A DNA stretch of 64,000 bases from contig NZ_LR733817.1 of the NCBI RefSeq assembly GCF_902506165.1, positions 310,001 through 374,000 of the forward strand, read 5' to 3'. Both the position numbers and the translations under genes were made by a program. How positions within the stretch are numbered: position 1 is the stretch's first letter; each line of letters opens with the position of its first letter. The DNA comes from Bosea sp. 29B (GTDB lineage Bacteria > Pseudomonadota > Alphaproteobacteria > Rhizobiales > Beijerinckiaceae). Shown here piece after piece: positions 17,919-27,077 of this stretch. The notes beneath the pieces are model-generated. The model was not told the origin of the DNA. It searched no databases and saw only the letters and a program-made list of their open reading frames with translations.

Positions 17919-18701
17919 ATGTGCACGTCTGACCATGGCACCCACCCCATCGCCGTCGACCTGGCCGACACGGCCACCGCCTCGGCCGCGCCCTCGCCGG
18001 AAATCGTCGCGGATCTCGTTTCGGCCAACCACATCCTGTTCGACCAGGGCGTCGTCGACGCGTTCGGCCATATCAGCGTGCGCCACGACAAGCGACCGGA
18101 CCGCTTCCTGCTGGCGCGTAACATGGCGCCGAGCCGGGTCGCCGCCGAGGACATCGTCGAGTTCACGCTCGATGGCGAGGCGGTGAACGCCAATGGCCGC
18201 AAGGTCTATCTCGAGCGCTTCATCCACGCCGAGATCTTCCGCAAGCGCCCGGATGTGATCGCCGTCATTCACAGCCACTCGCATTCGATCGTGCCGCTCA
18301 GCGTGGTCAAAGGCACGCGGCTGAGGGCGATGTTCCACATGGCCGGCTTCGTCGGCCAGGGCGCGCCGGTCTTCGAGATCCGCGAGGCCGGCGGCGACGC
18401 CACCGACCTGCTGATCAGCAACAACCATCTCGGCCGGGCGCTGGCCGAGCATTTCGACGGGCATGACATCGTCCTGATGCGCGGCCATGGCTCGACCGTG
18501 GTCGGCGGCTCGATCAAGCAGGCGGTCTATCGCGCCGTCTATGCCGAGCTCAATGCGCGCTATCAGCTCCAGGCGATGCAGCTCGGCGAGGTCACCTATC
18601 TCACCGAGGGCGAAAGCCGGGCCTGCGTCGCCAGCATCGAGGCGCAGGTCCACCGCCCCTGGGAGATGTGGCTCGAACAGGCCCGCGCCCGCCGGCGCTG
18701 A
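17919..18701 (+). CDS. Class II aldolase/adducin-fold protein (possible aromatic-acid decarboxylase)
   Basis: A 260-residue zinc enzyme of the fuculose-phosphate aldolase fold. Metal-ligand segments are IHSHSHSIVPL and RGHGSTVVGGS, and FGHISVRH opens the domain. The ATG at 17919 follows GGAGAG. It lies 55 bases before a flavoprotein hydroxylase on the same strand. Some members of this fold are not aldolases but decarboxylases of dihydroxylated aromatic acids, such as 3,4-dihydroxyphthalate decarboxylase. The pairing with a ring hydroxylase makes that reading attractive here, but nothing in the sequence proves it. Confidence 0.85.
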   Translation: MCTSDHGTHPIAVDLADTATASAAPSPEIVADLVSANHILFDQGVVDAFGHISVRHDKRPDRFLLARNMAPSRVAAEDIVEFTLDGEAVNANGRKVYLERFIHAEIFRKRPDVIAVIHSHSHSIVPLSVVKGTRLRAMFHMAGFVGQGAPVFEIREAGGDATDLLISNNHLGRALAEHFDGHDIVLMRGHGSTVVGGSIKQAVYRAVYAELNARYQLQAMQLGEVTYLTEGESRACVASIEAQVHRPWEMWLEQARARRR

Positions 18702-18756
18702 GACGCCGGCCGCTTTCGATCCTCTCAATCGTCCTGCCTCACCGAAGGTCGCCGCC

Positions 18757-20688
18757 ATGCAGTTCCATCTCAACGGCTTCCGGACCGGCGATCCTGCCGT
18801 CTCCGAGCCGGCCACCAATCTTGTTTCCTCTGCCCGGGACTCCCTGCCGCAGGAGGTCGACGTCCTGATCGTCGGCTGCGGTCCGGCCGGGCTGACGTTG
18901 GCGGCGCAGCTCGCGGCGTTTCCCGGGATCACCACGCGGATCGTCGAGCAGAAGCCCGGGCCGCTGGAACTGGGACAAGCCGACGGCATCGCCTGCCGCA
19001 CCATCGAGATGTTCGATGCCTTCGGCTTCTCCGAGCAGGTGCTGAAGGAGAGCTACTGGGTCAACGAAACGGTGTTCTGGAAGCCCGACGCAGCCCGGCC
19101 GGGAGCTATCACCCGCAGCGGCCGAATCCAGGACGTCGAGGACGGGCTCTCCGAATTCCCGCATGTGATCCTCAATCAGGCCCGGATCCACGACTTTTTC
19201 CTCGACGTGATGCGCCGCTCGCCCAGCCGGCTGGAGCCGGATTATTCCCGGCGCCTCATCGACCTAGAGATCGACAGCGCCGCGTCGCACCCGGTGACGG
19301 TGCGGCTGGAGCGGCTCGATCCCGCGCATGAAGGCGAGATCGAGACGGTCAGGGCCCGCTATGTCGTCGGCTGCGACGGCGCCCGCAGCGCCGTGCGCAA
19401 GTCGATCGGGCGGGCGCTGGAGGGCGATTCCGCCAACCAGGCCTGGGGCGTCATGGACGTCCTCGCCGTCACCGATTTCCCCGATGTGCGGCTGAAAGCA
19501 CTTATCCAGTCCGCCGGCGAAGGCACGATCATCATCATCCCGCGCGAGGGCGGCTATCTGATCCGCATCTATGTCGAGCTCGACAAGCTTGCCGAGAACG
19601 AGCGGGTCGCGAGCCGCAATATCGGCGTCGAGCATCTGATCGCGGCAGCGCGGCGCATCCTGCGTCCTTATACCTTCGAGGTGAAGGAGGTCGCCTGGTG
19701 GTCGGTCTACGAGATCGGCCAGCGCCTCTGCGACAAGTTCGACGACGTGCCGGCCGACGAGGTGGAACGGCGCCTGCCCTCCGTCTTCATCGCCGGCGAT
19801 GCCTGCCACACCCACAGCCCGAAGGCCGGCCAAGGCATGAACGTCTCGATGCAGGACGCCTTCAATCTCGGCTGGAAGCTGGCCGCGGTCCTGCGCGGGC
19901 ACTGCCCACCGGAGCTGCTGCACAGCTACTCGGCTGAGCGCCAGGCGATCGCCAAGGAACTGATCGATTTCGACCGGGAATGGGCGAAGATGCTGAGCGC
20001 GTCCCTGAAGACCTCGGAGACCGGCGACGGCGTCGATCCCAAGGAGGTCGAGGCCTATTTCGTGAGGCACGGGCGCTACACGGCGGGCACCGCGACCCGC
20101 TACGCGCCCTCCCCGCTAACCGGCGAGCCCACTCATGCCGATCTCGCGACAGGATTGCCGATCGGCGCGCGCTTCCAGTCCGCGCCGGTGATCCGGCTCG
20201 GCGACGCCAAGCCGGTCGAGCTCGGCCATGTCGCGCGGGCCGATGGCCGCTGGCGCCTCTACGCCTTTGCCGACCAGGCTGATCCGTCCTCGCCGACATC
20301 ACACCTGCGCACGCTTTGCGATGCTCTCACGACCTCGCCGGCCTCGCCCCTGCGCCGCTACACCAAGGCGGGCGACGACATTGACTCGGTCATCGACCTG
20401 CGTGCGATCCTGCAGCGGCCGCATCGCGAGGTCGCCGTGGAGGCGCTGCCCACCCTGCTCCTGCCGCGCAAAGGCCGCCTCGGTCTCATCGATTACGAAA
20501 AGGTGTTCTGCCCCGACATTAAAAGCGGCCAGGACATCTTCGACCTGCGCGGCATCGACCGCGAGCGCGGCTGCCTCGTGATCGTACGGCCCGACCAATA
20601 CGTCGCGAACCTGCTGCCGCTCGACGATCACGCCGCCCTGGCCGCGTTCTTCGCCGCTTTCATGCTGCCGCAATCCGCCACCGGCTAA
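18757..20688 (+). CDS. FAD-dependent aromatic hydroxylase (phenol 2-/3-hydroxybenzoate 4-monooxygenase type)
   Basis: A 643-residue NAD(P)H-dependent flavoprotein monooxygenase. The FAD dinucleotide fold is VLIVGCGPAGLTLAAQLA near residue 36, the DG motif is GCDGARSAVRKSIG, and the second FAD motif is VFIAGDACHTHSPKAGQGMN. The C-terminal ~170 residues form the thioredoxin-like domain that separates the phenol hydroxylase/MobA group from p-hydroxybenzoate hydroxylase. The overall length fits MobA (about 640). If it makes protocatechuate from 3-hydroxybenzoate, the product would enter the pca genes at 48.7-51.3 kb. The aldolase-fold neighbour suggests another hydroxy-acid is equally possible. 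Confidence 0.88.
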   Translation: MQFHLNGFRTGDPAVSEPATNLVSSARDSLPQEVDVLIVGCGPAGLTLAAQLAAFPGITTRIVEQKPGPLELGQADGIACRTIEMFDAFGFSEQVLKESYWVNETVFWKPDAARPGAITRSGRIQDVEDGLSEFPHVILNQARIHDFFLDVMRRSPSRLEPDYSRRLIDLEIDSAASHPVTVRLERLDPAHEGEIETVRARYVVGCDGARSAVRKSIGRALEGDSANQAWGVMDVLAVTDFPDVRLKALIQSAGEGTIIIIPREGGYLIRIYVELDKLAENERVASRNIGVEHLIAAARRILRPYTFEVKEVAWWSVYEIGQRLCDKFDDVPADEVERRLPSVFIAGDACHTHSPKAGQGMNVSMQDAFNLGWKLAAVLRGHCPPELLHSYSAERQAIAKELIDFDREWAKMLSASLKTSETGDGVDPKEVEAYFVRHGRYTAGTATRYAPSPLTGEPTHADLATGLPIGARFQSAPVIRLGDAKPVELGHVARADGRWRLYAFADQADPSSPTSHLRTLCDALTTSPASPLRRYTKAGDDIDSVIDLRAILQRPHREVAVEALPTLLLPRKGRLGLIDYEKVFCPDIKSGQDIFDLRGIDRERGCLVIVRPDQYVANLLPLDDHAALAAFFAAFMLPQSATG

Positions 20689-20904
20689 GTGCGGTCGACG
20701 CGGTCCACTCACTCCCGCTGTGACCGAGATCATTTGCGCCATGGCTGGCCGTCGCGTCTTTTCCCGCTGACGCGGCTCGTCGGGCGGCCTCGCCGAGGCG
20801 AGACTGGCGTTCCCTCGCCGCCTCGATTGCCAAGCGCGGGCCAACTCCATATGTCCGGTGACGTCGGCTCTCCCGCCCGGCCAGGACTTCCGGTCTCGCT
20901 TTTC

Positions 20905-21675
20905 ATGACACGCGACATCGCTGCGCGGCGGCATCAGGCCATCTTGGCCACTCTCGACCAGCAGGGCTCGGTGACCGTCGAGGAACTGGCCCAGTCGCTC
21001 GACGTCTCGCGCGAGACGGTCCGGCGCGATCTCAAGGCCCTCTCCGCGGGCGGCCTGCTCTCGGTCGTCCATGGCGGCGCGGTCCGGCATGAGCGCTCGG
21101 AGGCATCCTTCGCCAGCCGCCGAGCGATGAACCGCGCAGGCAAGGAGAAGATCGCCGATCTTGCAGTCTCGCTGCTCGGCGACGGCATGACCGTCCTGCT
21201 CGACTCCGGCACCACGACCGAGGCCCTCGCCCGCGCAATCGCGCGGTCGGACCGCAAGCGATTGATCGTGCACACCACCTCGCTCGAGAATGCCCGGCTG
21301 GTCAGCCGGCTGGCGGGCGCCCGCGTCTTCCTGATCGGCGGTGAATTCGACCGTAACGAGGATGCGACCGGCGGCGCCGAGACCTTGCGGGCAATCGCCC
21401 GCCTCTCCGCCGACATCGCCTTCGTCAGCGTCGGCGGCGTTGGTCCGGACGGGCGCCTGACCGATTATACTCGCGCCGGAGCGGCGATCCGCGGCGCCCT
21501 GCTCGGCGCGGCCGAGCAGGGCTTCCTGATGGCAGACGCCAGCAAGTTCGGGCTCGTCCTGCCAAGCCGCATCGGCGACGACGCGCCGTTCGCCGGCCTC
21601 CTCGTCGACCAGGCTCTGCCCGCGCCGATCGCCGCGAAGCTGGCGGAACGAGGGGTCAGTATACGCATCGCTTAA
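20905..21675 (+). CDS. DeoR-family transcriptional regulator
   Basis: A 256-residue repressor-type protein. The N-terminal DeoR helix-turn-helix is VTVEELAQSLDVSRETVRRD (about residues 19-38), followed by LVVHGGAVR-type linker and the sugar-phosphate-isomerase-like effector domain with LLDSGTTTEALARAI and VGGVGPDGRLTDY. The ATG at 20905 is chosen because it starts 13 residues before the helix-turn-helix as usual; in-frame starts at 20851 or earlier add unrelated sequence. It lies between the hydroxylase and the dimethylglycine dehydrogenase on the same strand, so its target is unclear. Its effector is probably a phosphorylated sugar or related anion. The 216-base gap before it holds nothing clear. 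Confidence 0.85.
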   Translation: MTRDIAARRHQAILATLDQQGSVTVEELAQSLDVSRETVRRDLKALSAGGLLSVVHGGAVRHERSEASFASRRAMNRAGKEKIADLAVSLLGDGMTVLLDSGTTTEALARAIARSDRKRLIVHTTSLENARLVSRLAGARVFLIGGEFDRNEDATGGAETLRAIARLSADIAFVSVGGVGPDGRLTDYTRAGAAIRGALLGAAEQGFLMADASKFGLVLPSRIGDDAPFAGLLVDQALPAPIAAKLAERGVSIRIA

Positions 21676-21749
21676 TTTGACCGTTTTTGTGGTTTTTTGT
21701 TGTTTTATGATTCGAGCGCGCTAGACTGCGGTCCATCGCGGAGGCGCTC

Positions 21750-24179
21750 ATGTCCATTCCCACCAAGTCTCGTGTCGTCATCATCGGCGGCGGTATCATC
21801 GGCTGCTCGCTCGCCTATCACCTGACCAAGCTCGGCTGGCGCGACGTGCTGCTGCTGGAGCAGGGTCGCCTGTCCTGCGGCACCACCTGGCATGCGGCCG
21901 GCCTCGTCGGCCAGTTGCGCAGCCAGTCCAGCATGACGCGCCTGATCCGTTATTCGACCGAGCTCTACGCCTCGCTGGAGGCCGAGAGCGGGCTCGCCAC
22001 CGGCTGGAAGCGCTGCGGCTCGGTCTCGGTCGCCCGCACGCCCGAGCGCATGACACAGCTGCGCCGGACGATCTCGGCCGCCCGCGCCCAGGGTGTCGAG
22101 ATCGAGGAGCTCAGCCCGAAGGAGGCCGGCGACAAATGGCCGGTGATGCGCACCGACGATCTCCTCGGCGGCGTCTGGCTGCCTGGCGACGGCAAGGCTA
22201 ATCCGTCGGACATCACCCAGGCGCTGGCGCGCGGCGCCAGGAACGGCGGCGCGATCGTGCGCGAGGGCGTCCGTGTCACCGGCGTGGAAACGGAGAAGGG
22301 CCGGGTCAAGGCCGTGCTCACCGACCAGGGGCGCGTCGAATGCGAGGTGCTGGCGATCTGCGCCGGGCAGTGGTCGCGCGAGGTCGGGCGGATGTGCGGC
22401 GTCTCGGTGCCGCTGCATTCGGCTGAGCACATGTACATCGTCACCGGCAAGATCGCGGGCGTGACGCCCGACCTGCCAGTGATGCGCGATCCCGACGGCT
22501 ACACCTACTACAAGGAGGAGGTCGGCGGCCTCGTCATGGGCGGCTTCGAGCCGGACGCCAAGCCCTGGGGCATGGAGGGCATCCCCTACCCGTTCGAATT
22601 CCAGCTCCTGCCCGACGACTGGGACCAGTTCGCGATCCTGATGGAGAACGCGCTGCAGCGCGTCCCGGCTCTGGAGACGGCGGAGATCAAGACCTTCCTC
22701 AACGGCCCCGAGAGCTTCACGCCCGACAACAACTTCCTGCTCGGCGAAGCCCCGGAGGTCGCCGGCGTCTATGTCGGCGCAGGCTTCAACTCGATGGGCA
22801 TCGCCTCGGCCGGCGGCGCCGGCCGCGCACTGGCCGAATGGATCGTCGCGGGCGAGGCGACCAGCGACCTCTGGCCGGTCGACATCCGCCGCTTCGCCGA
22901 CTTCAACAACAACCCGGCCTGGCTGAAGGATCGCATCAAGGAGACGCTCGGCCTGCACTACGCCATGCCCTGGCCCAACCGCGAGCTCGACACCGCCAGG
23001 CCATTCCGACGCTCGCCGCTCTATGACCGCCTCGTCGCCAAGGGCGCCGTCTTCGGCTCGAAGATGGGCTGGGAGCGCGCCAACTACTTCGCCCGCAGCG
23101 AGCACGAGCGCACGATCGGCTACTCCTTCGGGCCGCAGAACTGGTTCGAGACGGTCGCCGCCGAGCATCGCGCCTGCCGCGAGGCGGCCGGCCTCGTCGA
23201 CATGAGCAGCTTCGCCAAGTTTCTGCTGCAGGGACCGCAGGCCGAGGCCGCGCTGCAGCGCCTTGCGGCCAACGACGTCGCCGTGCCGGTTGGCACCTCC
23301 GTCTACACCGCCTTGCTCAACGGCCGCGGCACCTTCGAGAGCGATCTCACCGCCGCCCGCATCGCGCCCGACACCTATCTGCTCCTCACCGGCACCGCCC
23401 AGGCGACCCGCGACGCCCACTGGATCCGGCGCCAGCTTCCTGTCGGCGTGACGCTGACGGATGTGACCTCGGCTTATGCCGTGCTCTCGATCTGCGGCCC
23501 GAAGGTGCCGGAGATCCTGGCTAGCGTCTCGCCGACCTCGTTCGATCCCGCCGACTTTCCGGCTAACGCGATCCGCCAGATCACGATCGGCTATGCCACC
23601 ACCTGGGCCTGCCGCCGCTCCTATCTGGGCGATGGATTCGAGCTCTATGTGCCAGTCGAGTTCGCAGCCGCCATCTACGATACGCTGCACGAAGCCGGCG
23701 CCGATCTCGGCCTCGTCGATGTCGGCTACTACGCCGTCGACTCGCTGCGCATCGAGAAGGGCTTCCGCGCCTGGGGACGCGAGCTGACGCCCGACGTCAA
23801 CCCCTATGAGACTGGGCTCGGCTTCGCGGTGAAGCTGAACAAGGGCGATTTTCTTGGCCGCGAGGCACTGGTGGCAGCCCGCGCGGCGCCGCGGAGCAAG
23901 CGTCTCATCGCCCTGGTCGGCCCCCGCCCGGACGGGCAGATGGCCTGGGGTGGCGAAGCCATCCTGGCCGACGGCAAGCCGGTCGGCGAGATCACCTCGG
24001 CGGCGTTCGGTGCGACCATGGACGGAATCGTCGCACTCGGCTGGGCCGAAAGCCACGAGCCGATCGACCAGGCCTGGCTCGACGCACGCAGCTGGACGAT
24101 CGATCTCGCGGGCACGGCGACACCCGTGACCGCCAGCCTTGCTGCCCCGCTCGACCGCAAGTCAGGCCAGAGGACATAG
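21750..24179 (+). CDS. Dimethylglycine/sarcosine dehydrogenase-type FAD and folate enzyme
   Basis: An 809-residue two-domain oxidase. The N-terminal half is a DAO-type FAD domain starting VVIIGGGIIGCSLAYHL, with the conserved TTWHAAGLVGQ that in relatives holds the flavin-linking His. The C-terminal half (from about residue 430) is a GcvT-like aminomethyltransferase domain that takes the released one-carbon unit onto tetrahydrofolate. GGAGG upstream of ATG 21750 and a T-rich leader make this the head of an operon with purU and folD. It therefore likely demethylates dimethylglycine or sarcosine to methylene-THF. Which N-methyl substrate is used cannot be told. Confidence 0.9.
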   Translation: MSIPTKSRVVIIGGGIIGCSLAYHLTKLGWRDVLLLEQGRLSCGTTWHAAGLVGQLRSQSSMTRLIRYSTELYASLEAESGLATGWKRCGSVSVARTPERMTQLRRTISAARAQGVEIEELSPKEAGDKWPVMRTDDLLGGVWLPGDGKANPSDITQALARGARNGGAIVREGVRVTGVETEKGRVKAVLTDQGRVECEVLAICAGQWSREVGRMCGVSVPLHSAEHMYIVTGKIAGVTPDLPVMRDPDGYTYYKEEVGGLVMGGFEPDAKPWGMEGIPYPFEFQLLPDDWDQFAILMENALQRVPALETAEIKTFLNGPESFTPDNNFLLGEAPEVAGVYVGAGFNSMGIASAGGAGRALAEWIVAGEATSDLWPVDIRRFADFNNNPAWLKDRIKETLGLHYAMPWPNRELDTARPFRRSPLYDRLVAKGAVFGSKMGWERANYFARSEHERTIGYSFGPQNWFETVAAEHRACREAAGLVDMSSFAKFLLQGPQAEAALQRLAANDVAVPVGTSVYTALLNGRGTFESDLTAARIAPDTYLLLTGTAQATRDAHWIRRQLPVGVTLTDVTSAYAVLSICGPKVPEILASVSPTSFDPADFPANAIRQITIGYATTWACRRSYLGDGFELYVPVEFAAAIYDTLHEAGADLGLVDVGYYAVDSLRIEKGFRAWGRELTPDVNPYETGLGFAVKLNKGDFLGREALVAARAAPRSKRLIALVGPRPDGQMAWGGEAILADGKPVGEITSAAFGATMDGIVALGWAESHEPIDQAWLDARSWTIDLAGTATPVTASLAAPLDRKSGQRT

Positions 24180-24182
24180 ACC

Positions 24183-25088
24183 ATGGTCGACGTTCATTCC
24201 GCGCATGTCCCGACCCCGGTACAGGACTTCAAGGTGCAGAAGCCTGACCGTATCCTGACGCTGTCCTGCGAGGATCGCCCGGGCATCGTCCACGCCGTCA
24301 GCGGCGTACTCTACCGTCATGGCTGCAACATTCTGGAGAGCGCACAGTTCAGCGATCCGCGCGACGCCCGCTTTTTTATGCGCGTCGCCTTCGCGACGGG
24401 CGAGGGCTTCGACAAGGCCGCGTTCAAACGCGAGTTCGACGGTGTCGCCGGCACCTTTCGCATGGAGTGGGACGCGGTCGAAGCCGCCGCCCCCGCGCGA
24501 GTGCTCCTGATGGTTTCCCGCTTCGGCCATTGCCTGAACGACCTGCTGTTCCGGCAGGCCACGGGCAATCTCAACATCGAAATCCCCGCCATCGTCTCCA
24601 ACCATCGTGATTTCGAGGCATTGGCGCGCAGCTACGATATCCCTTTCCACTATCTGCCGGTCACGCCTGTCAACAAGGCCGAGCAGGAAGCACGGCTGCT
24701 CGAAATCGTCGCGGGGACCAGTTCCTCACTGGTCGTGCTCGCCCGCTACATGCAGGTGCTGTCGAACGATCTTTGTCGCGCGCTCGACGGGCGGGCGATC
24801 AACATCCATCACTCGTTCCTGCCAAGCTTCAAGGGCGCCAAGCCGTATCATCAGGCCTATGATCGCGGCGTGAAGCTGATCGGCGCGACCGCGCATTACG
24901 TCACCCCCGATCTCGACGAAGGCCCGATCATCGACCAGGACGTCGCGCGAGCCGAGCACTCGCTCGCGCCGGACGACCTCGTAAGCGCCGGAAGGGATAT
25001 CGAAGCCGTCGTCCTGGCCCGGGCCCTGCGCCTCCACATCGAACGGCGGGTGATGCTGGCCGGCCGGCGCACGGTCATCTTCCGCTAA
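24183..25088 (+). CDS. purU: Formyltetrahydrofolate deformylase
   Basis: Hydrolyses 10-formyl-THF to formate and THF. The 301-residue protein has an N-terminal ACT domain (LTLSCEDRPGIVHAVSGVL) and a C-terminal formyltransferase fold with INIHHSFLPSFKGAKPYHQA carrying the catalytic Asn and His, and ATAHYVTPDLDEGPIIDQD holding the Asp. The start lies 3 bases after the demethylase stop, with AGAGGA upstream. Next to folD and a methyl-amine dehydrogenase it drains one-carbon units as formate and regenerates THF, rather than feeding purine synthesis. Confidence 0.95.
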   Translation: MVDVHSAHVPTPVQDFKVQKPDRILTLSCEDRPGIVHAVSGVLYRHGCNILESAQFSDPRDARFFMRVAFATGEGFDKAAFKREFDGVAGTFRMEWDAVEAAAPARVLLMVSRFGHCLNDLLFRQATGNLNIEIPAIVSNHRDFEALARSYDIPFHYLPVTPVNKAEQEARLLEIVAGTSSSLVVLARYMQVLSNDLCRALDGRAINIHHSFLPSFKGAKPYHQAYDRGVKLIGATAHYVTPDLDEGPIIDQDVARAEHSLAPDDLVSAGRDIEAVVLARALRLHIERRVMLAGRRTVIFR

Positions 25089-25130
25089 ACCCCTCCCCCC
25101 TCGCAGCACCACTCGCAGCCGGAGATTCAC

Positions 25131-26048
25131 GTGAGCGCCCGCATCCTCGACGGCCGCGAGATCGCGCGCGATATTCGCGCCGAAACCGCTCTGCGGATCG
25201 CCGGGCTCACCACGAGAACCGGGATCGTTCCGCATCTCGTCGTGATCCTTGTCGGCGAGAACGCCGCCTCGCGCGTGTATGTCGAGAACAAGGTCCGCGC
25301 CTGTGCCGAGGTCGGCATCAAATCCACTCTCATCAGGTTCGACGCCGGCATTTCGGCGCAGGAACTCATTTGCGAGATCGAGCGCCTGAACCGGTCTCCC
25401 GATGTCCACGGCATCCTCGTGCAATTGCCGCTGCCGCCTCATCACGACATCCAGGCCGTCTTGCGGACGATCTCGATCCACAAGGATGTCGACGGCTTCC
25501 ATCTTTACAATGTGGGCGGTCTGGTCGTCGGCAAGACGATCTTCTCGCCCTGCACGCCCTATGGCGTCATGCGCATGCTCGATCACGCCGCGATTCCGGT
25601 CGAGGGGCGCAATGTCACGATCGTCGGGGCCAGCAACATCGTGGGCAAGCCGATGGCGCTGATGATGATGGCGCGCGATGCAACCGTCTCGGTGTGCCAT
25701 GCCAAGACGCGCGATCTCGCTCAATACACCATCCTGGCCGACATCCTGGTGGTTGCGGCCGGCGTGCCCAAATTCATCGGGGCGCAGATGGTCCGTACCG
25801 GAGCGGTCGTGATCGATGTCGGGATCAACCGCGACCCGCAGGGCAAGCTGCAGGGCGATGTCGACTTCGACGCCGTAAGAGCCAAGGCGTCCTATATCAC
25901 GCCCGTCCCGGGCGGCGTCGGGCCGATGACCGTGACGATGCTGCTCGTCAACACGGTCTCCGCGGCGGAACGGATCGCTGCAAGCGCGAGTATGCACTCC
26001 TTGCGTCAGAGCGACCTCGCAGCGGATCTCTCAGTCGAGGTTGGCTGA
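25131..26048 (+). CDS. folD: Methylene-THF dehydrogenase / methenyl-THF cyclohydrolase
   Basis: Bifunctional cytoplasmic enzyme that turns 5,10-methylene-THF into 10-formyl-THF. The 305-residue protein has the catalytic Tyr-Lys pair in YVENKVRACAEVGI (Lys54), VQLPLPPH and KDVDGFH for folate binding, VGASNIVGKPMA for NADP, and the signature PGGVGPMTVTMLL. The GTG at 25131 follows GGAG. It completes the route demethylase -> FolD -> PurU -> formate. Its length is slightly above E. coli FolD (288). The genome probably has another folD copy; this one is dedicated by context. Confidence 0.95.
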   Translation: MSARILDGREIARDIRAETALRIAGLTTRTGIVPHLVVILVGENAASRVYVENKVRACAEVGIKSTLIRFDAGISAQELICEIERLNRSPDVHGILVQLPLPPHHDIQAVLRTISIHKDVDGFHLYNVGGLVVGKTIFSPCTPYGVMRMLDHAAIPVEGRNVTIVGASNIVGKPMALMMMARDATVSVCHAKTRDLAQYTILADILVVAAGVPKFIGAQMVRTGAVVIDVGINRDPQGKLQGDVDFDAVRAKASYITPVPGGVGPMTVTMLLVNTVSAAERIAASASMHSLRQSDLAADLSVEVG

Positions 26049-26056
26049 GGGGAAGC

Positions 26057-27067
26057 TCAGGCGAAGGCTACATTGCGCGCCTGTGCCCGCAGCCGCGGAT
26101 CATGCGAGCGGATCTGCACCAGTTTCCCCTCCAGGACCTCGAAGCAGCGCGCCAGCGTGTCGTCGGAGAGTCGCTGCATCGCCTCGGCGGTGAAGAAGGT
26201 CAGATGCGGGAACAGGATGACGTCGTCGCGCCCGAAGAGCGGGCTGAGCAGATGTCCTTGCCGGGTGAGCGGTTCCTGGCTGTAGACATCGAGGCCGACG
26301 CCGCCGAGCCGCTCGGCCAGTACCGCCTCGACCAGCGCCGCCTCGTCGACCAGCGCGCCGCGCGAGACATTGACGAGGATGGCGCCGGGCTTGAGGCAGG
26401 CAAGCTCCGCCTGGCCGATGACATGGCGGGTCGCGGCGTTCAGAACGCAGTGCAGGGAAACGAAGTCGCATTGCCGCAGCATCGCGTGGAGGTCGCAGGC
26501 CTTCTCGATCCCCGCCGCATCCATCACCTCGGCATCGACATGCGGATCGTAGCCGAGCACGCGGGCCCGGAAGCCCTGCCCCGCCATCCGCGCCATGCTG
26601 CGCCCGATCTTGCCGGCGCCGACGAGCCCGAGCGTCGCGCCGGCAATGTCCCGGCCGAGCCAGCGCTGCGCCGGCCAGATCCAGCCCTCGCTCTGCATGG
26701 CGCGGCCGATCTCCGGCATCCGCCTGGCGAGCGCGATCATCAGGGCAAAAGCGCCTTCCGCGACGGTTTCCTCGGCATATTCGGGCACGTTGACGACCGG
26801 AATGCCGCGAGCCATCGCCGCCGGGATGTCGATCGCGTCGATGCCGACGCCGTATTTGACGATGCCCTTGAGCCGCTTGGCTGCCGCAATCACCCGCGCC
26901 GTGATCGGCGTGTAGCACATCAGCAGGAGGTCGGCGTCTGCGACCTCCCGCGCCAGCGCCTCCTCTGAAATCCCGTCGGGCAAGGTGACGAGCTCGACGC
27001 CGCGGGCGCGCAGGCCAGCGTCGATCTCAGGGCATTCCAGTTCCCGGTCTGTGCGGACAGCCTTCAT
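26057..27067 (-). CDS. D-2-hydroxyacid dehydrogenase (phosphoglycerate dehydrogenase-like)
   Basis: A 336-residue NAD-dependent oxidoreductase for 2-hydroxy acids. The NAD fold reads LGLVGAGKIGRSMARMA. The catalytic triad is visible: Arg in LVNVSRGALVDE, Glu in GLDVYSQEPL and His in ILFPHLTFF. The ATG at 27067 is preceded by a G-rich stretch; a GTG directly before it is possible. It follows the class III PLP gene by 10 bases on the same strand, so the two form an operon next to the aminoethylphosphonate genes. The substrate is unknown; reduction or oxidation of a hydroxy-acid from the PLP enzyme's product is a reasonable idea. Confidence 0.88.
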   Translation of the reverse strand: MKAVRTDRELECPEIDAGLRARGVELVTLPDGISEEALAREVADADLLLMCYTPITARVIAAAKRLKGIVKYGVGIDAIDIPAAMARGIPVVNVPEYAEETVAEGAFALMIALARRMPEIGRAMQSEGWIWPAQRWLGRDIAGATLGLVGAGKIGRSMARMAGQGFRARVLGYDPHVDAEVMDAAGIEKACDLHAMLRQCDFVSLHCVLNAATRHVIGQAELACLKPGAILVNVSRGALVDEAALVEAVLAERLGGVGLDVYSQEPLTRQGHLLSPLFGRDDVILFPHLTFFTAEAMQRLSDDTLARCFEVLEGKLVQIRSHDPRLRAQARNVAFA

Positions 27068-27077
27068 CACCGCCCCC

